A stretch of DNA of 35,071 nucleotides from Streptomyces aureocirculatus. Lineage in GTDB: Bacteria; Actinomycetota; Actinomycetes; Streptomycetales; Streptomycetaceae. Shown here in pieces: positions 30,969-35,071 of the stretch. Position 1 is the stretch's first letter, and each line of letters starts with the position of its first letter. The DNA lies in the NCBI RefSeq assembly GCF_000720475.1, contig NZ_JOAP01000065.1, positions 1-35,071 on the forward strand, in the 5' to 3' direction. A model generated the notes under the pieces. The model was not told where the DNA came from. It saw nothing but the letters and a program-made list of their open reading frames with translations, and searched no databases. Made by a program: the position numbers and the translations under genes.

Positions 30969-32746
30969 TCGGCCTGGCGCCACCGGCATACGACCCGGCC
31001 GCCCCGACCACCGCGGAGACGCTGCCCGTCGGCGGGCCCGCCACCGTACGCTCCTACGTGCGCGAACTGTTCCGACGCCACCGCCGGGCCTTCCTGCTGC
31101 TCATCGGCGTGAACACGCTCGCCGTGACCGCGTCGATGGTGGGCCCCTACCTCCTCGGTGACGTCGTCGAGAACGTCTCGGACGGCTCTCGCGAACTCCA
31201 CCTGGAGCGCACCGTCGCCCTGTTCGCCCTGGCGCTTGTCGTACAGGCTCTCTTCGTGCACCAGGTGCGGCTGCGCGGGGCGATCCTCGGGGAGCGCATG
31301 CTGGCGGACCTGAGGGAGGACTTCCTGGTCCGGTCGGTCGGGCTGCCCCCGGGCGTCCTGGAGCGCGCGGGCACCGGTGACCTGCTGTCCCGGATCACCA
31401 CGGACATCGACCGGCTCGCCAACGCGATGCGTGAGGCCGTGCCCCAGCTCGCCATCGGCGTGGTGTGGGCGGGCCTGCTCGTCGGCGGGCTCGCCGTGAC
31501 CGCGCCGCCGCTCGCCCCGGCGCTGCTGCTCGCCGTGCCGCTGCTTGTCGTCGGCTGCCGCTGGTACTTCAAGCGGGCGCCGTCCGCGTACCGCTCCGAA
31601 GCCGCCGGGTACGCCGCCGTGGCCGCCACGCTCGCCGAGACCGTCGACGCGGGCCGGACCGTGGAAGCCCACCGCCTCGGGGCGCGCCGCGTCGAACAGT
31701 CGGAGCGGCGCATCAAGGAATGGACCGCCTGGGAGCGCTACACGCTCTATCTGCGGTCGGTCCTCTTCCCCGTCATCAACGCCACCCACATCATCGTGCT
31801 CTGCTCGGTCCTGATGATCGGCGGCGTCTTCGTCCTGCAGGGCTGGATCGGTGTCGGCCAGCTCACGACGGGCGCGCTCATCGCGCAGATGCTCGTCGAC
31901 CCGCTGAACATCATCCTGCGCTGGTACGACGAGATGCAGGTCGCGCACGTGTCCCTGGCGCGCCTGGTGGGTGTGCGGGACATCGAGCCCGACGCGGGCG
32001 ACGACTCCGTGCGGCCCGAGGGGCGCGACGTGCTCGCGGACGACGTGCACTTCGGCTACCGCGAAGGCGTCGACGTGCTGCGTGAGGTGTCCCTGTCCGT
32101 CCGGCCCGGTTCGCGGGTCGCGCTCGTCGGTCCGTCCGGCGCGGGCAAGTCCACCCTCGGCCGGTTGCTGGCGGGCATCTACGGGCCGCGCACCGGCCGG
32201 GTCACCCTGGGCGGCGCCGAGCTGGCGCGGATGCCCGCGGAAAACGTCCGCGCACACGTGGCACTCGTCAACCAGGAGCATCACGTCTTCGTGGGTTCCC
32301 TCCGCGACAACCTGCTGCTCGCGCGGAGCGGCGCGGACGACGCCGAGCTGTGGGCGGCCCTCGGCGCGGTCGACGCCGGTGACTGGGCGCGCGGCCTGGA
32401 CGACGAGCTCGACACCGAGGTCGGCTCGGGCGGTGTGAGTCTCACCCCCGCGCAGGCCCAGCAGATCGCCCTGGCACGGCTGGTGCTCGCCGACCCGCAC
32501 ACACTGGTCCTTGACGAGGCGACCTCGCTCCTGGACCCCCGTGCGGCACGCCACCTGGAGCGCTCCCTGGCCCGCGTCCTCGACGGCCGCACGGTGGTCG
32601 CCATCGCCCACCGCCTGCACACCGCCCACGACGCCGACGTCATCGCCGTGGTCGAGAACGGCCGCATCAGCGAGATCGGCAGCCACGACGAACTGGTGCG
32701 GGCCGACGGGGCGTACGCGGCGCTGTGGAGGTCGTGGCACGGGTGA
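30965..32746 (+). CDS. ABC exporter subunit 2, intact Walker A, degenerate signature
   Basis: A 593-residue partner of the preceding subunit, coupled to it by a 4-nt overlap. Membrane segments lie in about residues 40-320. The ATPase domain has intact Walker A VGPSGAGKST (near 390), Walker B HTLVLDEATSLLD and H-loop IAHRLHTAHDAD. The signature is LTPAQAQQIALARL (near 495) in place of LSGGQ. In a head-to-tail dimer, its P-loop would meet the intact signature of subunit 1 and make one working ATP site; the other composite site would have neither P-loop nor signature. Export direction is inferred from the fused type-IV architecture. The stop lies at the start of a 24-bp repeat array. Confidence 0.88.
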   Translation: MIGLAPPAYDPAAPTTAETLPVGGPATVRSYVRELFRRHRRAFLLLIGVNTLAVTASMVGPYLLGDVVENVSDGSRELHLERTVALFALALVVQALFVHQVRLRGAILGERMLADLREDFLVRSVGLPPGVLERAGTGDLLSRITTDIDRLANAMREAVPQLAIGVVWAGLLVGGLAVTAPPLAPALLLAVPLLVVGCRWYFKRAPSAYRSEAAGYAAVAATLAETVDAGRTVEAHRLGARRVEQSERRIKEWTAWERYTLYLRSVLFPVINATHIIVLCSVLMIGGVFVLQGWIGVGQLTTGALIAQMLVDPLNIILRWYDEMQVAHVSLARLVGVRDIEPDAGDDSVRPEGRDVLADDVHFGYREGVDVLREVSLSVRPGSRVALVGPSGAGKSTLGRLLAGIYGPRTGRVTLGGAELARMPAENVRAHVALVNQEHHVFVGSLRDNLLLARSGADDAELWAALGAVDAGDWARGLDDELDTEVGSGGVSLTPAQAQQIALARLVLADPHTLVLDEATSLLDPRAARHLERSLARVLDGRTVVAIAHRLHTAHDADVIAVVENGRISEIGSHDELVRADGAYAALWRSWHG

Positions 32747-32880
32747 GGTAGCGCGACGGGGCGCGGGTGAGGCGGCGCGGCGGGCCGGAGGTGAGGTGGC
32801 GCCACGGGGCGCAGGTGAGGTGGCGCGGTGGGGCGCAGGCGAGGCGGCGCGGTGGGCCGGAGGTGAGGTGGGGCGCCGGG
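32742..32880. repeat. 24-bp tandem repeat between exporter and LysR gene
   Basis: Nearly six units of 24 bp start every 24 bases from 32742, each beginning GGTGAGGYGGCGCG or a close variant. The first unit contains the exporter stop codon. The array fills most of the 165-nt gap and could include the LysR-gene promoter. Confidence 0.92.
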
Positions 32881-32911
32881 TTCCCGGCGCCTCGCGGGCA
32901 GGATGGCCGTC

Positions 32912-33826
32912 ATGGACATCCGGCAGCTCGAGTACTTCCTCGCGATCGTCGATCACGGTGGCTTCAACCGGGCAGCGGCTGCCCTGTACATCTCCCAGCC
33001 CGCGCTCTCCCAGGCCGTGCAGGCCCTGGAGCGGGACCTGGGCGGCAGTCTGTTCCACCGGATCGGCCGCCGGGCGGTCCTCACCGAGGCCGGGACGGCG
33101 CTGATCGAACCGGCCCGGGCCGCCGTACGCAGCCTGGCGACCGCCCGGTCCTGCGTCGCGGCCGTGCACGAGCTGCGCGAAGGGAGGCTCGACGTCGCCG
33201 CCATGCCCTCCCAGGCGGTCGAGCCGCTGACCACGATGATCCGTGCGTTCAGCGGCCGCCACCCTGGAGTGTCGGTGAGTGTCCGGGCCGCCTTCACCTC
33301 TCGTGACGTCGTCGACATGGTGCGCACTGGCGCCGCCGAACTGGGACTGCTCGCCACATCGGGGCCGCTCCCCGACAAGGAGGTGGTGTCCCATGCCGCA
33401 GGGGAGCAGCGCTTCGTCCTGGTCACCCCGCCCGAAGGGCCGTTTTCCGGGACCCGGTCGATCGCTTGCGAGGAACTGGCCGGACACCGGCTGATCGTCG
33501 GGCAGCGGGGCACCGGCATGCGCGCGTACGTCGACGGACTGCGCGAGCGGGGGATCGACATCACCGTCGCGGCGGAGACCGAGCATCGGGTGGCGATCCT
33601 GCCCCTGGTCCTCGCCGGGGTCGGCCTTGCCGTGGTCACCGAGTCCTGGCGCACCATGGCCGAACAGGCGGGGGCTCTGGTCGTGGACATCGAGCCGAGG
33701 ACGACCTTGCGGATCGCGCTGGTCAGCCGCCGCACGGGGCTTTCGCCTGCCGCCCGCACCTTTGTGACCTGCGCGCTGGACGCCATCAAGAGCCGAGCCG
33801 GAACCCGGCAGGCGGGCAGCCGATAG
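32912..33826 (+). CDS. LysR-family transcriptional regulator
   Basis: A 304-residue LysR regulator. The N-terminal winged helix is MDIRQLEYFLAIVDHGGFNRAAAALYISQPALSQAVQALERDLGGSLFHRIGRRAVLTEAG, followed by a periplasmic-binding-like effector domain with GRLDVAAM at about residue 91. ATG 32912 has AGGA 8 nt upstream; ATG 32903 in the same frame adds three residues. The tartrate-dehydrogenase-like gene starts 69 nt downstream in the same direction, with a palindrome between, so that gene and perhaps the next one are likely targets and the substrate or product the likely inducer. Confidence 0.9.
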   Translation: MDIRQLEYFLAIVDHGGFNRAAAALYISQPALSQAVQALERDLGGSLFHRIGRRAVLTEAGTALIEPARAAVRSLATARSCVAAVHELREGRLDVAAMPSQAVEPLTTMIRAFSGRHPGVSVSVRAAFTSRDVVDMVRTGAAELGLLATSGPLPDKEVVSHAAGEQRFVLVTPPEGPFSGTRSIACEELAGHRLIVGQRGTGMRAYVDGLRERGIDITVAAETEHRVAILPLVLAGVGLAVVTESWRTMAEQAGALVVDIEPRTTLRIALVSRRTGLSPAARTFVTCALDAIKSRAGTRQAGSR

Positions 33827-33832
33827 GCCGGG

Positions 33833-33889
33833 CTTATAAGGCAGATCGGCACAGCGACTTGGACGGCCCGGCGGCCTGATTGCTGCAAT
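33833..33889 (+). promoter_or_regulatory. Likely promoter and LysR site before the dehydrogenase gene
   Basis: CTTATAAG (33833-33840) is a palindrome that contains a good -10 (TATAAG) on the plus strand. ATTGCTGCAAT (33879-33889) is an inverted repeat with a one-base centre, ending 6 nt before the ATG. A LysR dimer site is a fair guess, but the motif lies downstream of the presumed start of transcription, which would suit repression. Confidence 0.4.
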
Positions 33890-33895
33890 CGGCGC

Positions 33896-34951
<1,056 letters not shown>

Positions 34952-35012
34952 CCGTTCCCACGTCCCGGCTGCGTCCACGTTCCTCGACGAGGACAGACGA
35001 GGAGAAGCGCCA

Positions 35013-35071
35013 TGGCAGCGACCACGTCCCCCACCCCAGACCCGGCCCCCGGCCCCTCCCCCGCACCGACC
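35013..35071 (+). CDS. Start of a further gene, cut by the window edge
   Basis: GAGGAG precedes ATG 35013 with good spacing, and about 19 codons follow before the window ends: a Thr/Ser then Pro/Ala-rich N-terminus. Nothing in this short piece shows its function. By position it could be a transporter or enzyme in the same catabolic unit as the tartrate-dehydrogenase-like gene. Confidence 0.55.

Overview
The window reads as a piece of a Streptomyces-type actinomycete chromosome. Base composition is very high in G+C, codons end almost always in G or C, GTG starts are common, there are many short 4-nt gene overlaps, and the gene families are typical of Streptomyces (LmbU regulator, dTDP-deoxysugar enzymes, secreted subtilase with an I9 propeptide, short MltG, GH109-like Tat protein).

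Bases 1 to about 7,200 (perhaps to 9,234) are the edge of a glycosylated natural-product cluster. A divergent pair opens it: a frameshifted glycosyltransferase on the minus strand running off the left end, and a plus-strand operon of rmlA, rmlB, an acyl carrier protein, an internally deleted glycosyltransferase and a discrete ketosynthase. ACP, glycosyltransferase and ketosynthase overlap by 4 nt each. Facing them are a sugar 3-C-methyltransferase (TylCIII/EvaC type) and an LmbU-family regulator. Divergent from the regulator is a large FAD/NAD(P)-binding protein of unknown role. RmlA and RmlB would make dTDP-4-keto-6-deoxyglucose, and the methyltransferase implies a branched 3-C-methyl sugar; the remaining sugar enzymes and the scaffold genes must lie to the left.

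Bases 9,218 to 15,455 are sulfur-related and core genes: a YjbQ-family protein, then a cysteine-containing leader peptide ahead of an aliphatic-sulfonate uptake and desulfonation operon (ssuC, ssuB, ssuA, ssuD), then a flavin monooxygenase. Bases 15,456 to 20,518 hold a coupled pair (a protein joining an XRE-like HTH to sigma-like regions, plus an unknown protein), a secreted S8 protease and an MltG-like lytic transglycosylase. Bases 20,595 to 28,704 hold an ABC exporter divergent from its likely MarR repressor, a large FAD/Fe-S 2-hydroxyacid dehydrogenase, a Tat-exported Gfo/Idh/MocA (GH109-like) protein and an L,D-transpeptidase lipoprotein. Bases 28,884 to 35,071 hold a heterodimeric ABC exporter with strongly asymmetric ATP sites, a LysR regulator, a tartrate-dehydrogenase-like enzyme and the first codons of one more gene.

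Two things stand out. First, the two glycosyltransferase copies are inverted, share near-identical patches separated by diverged patches, and carry different deletions. Second, at least ten unrelated short tandem arrays sit in these 35 kb, both between genes and in frame inside proteins; four of them have a 24-bp period with different unit sequences. No tRNA, rRNA, insertion sequence or CRISPR array was seen.
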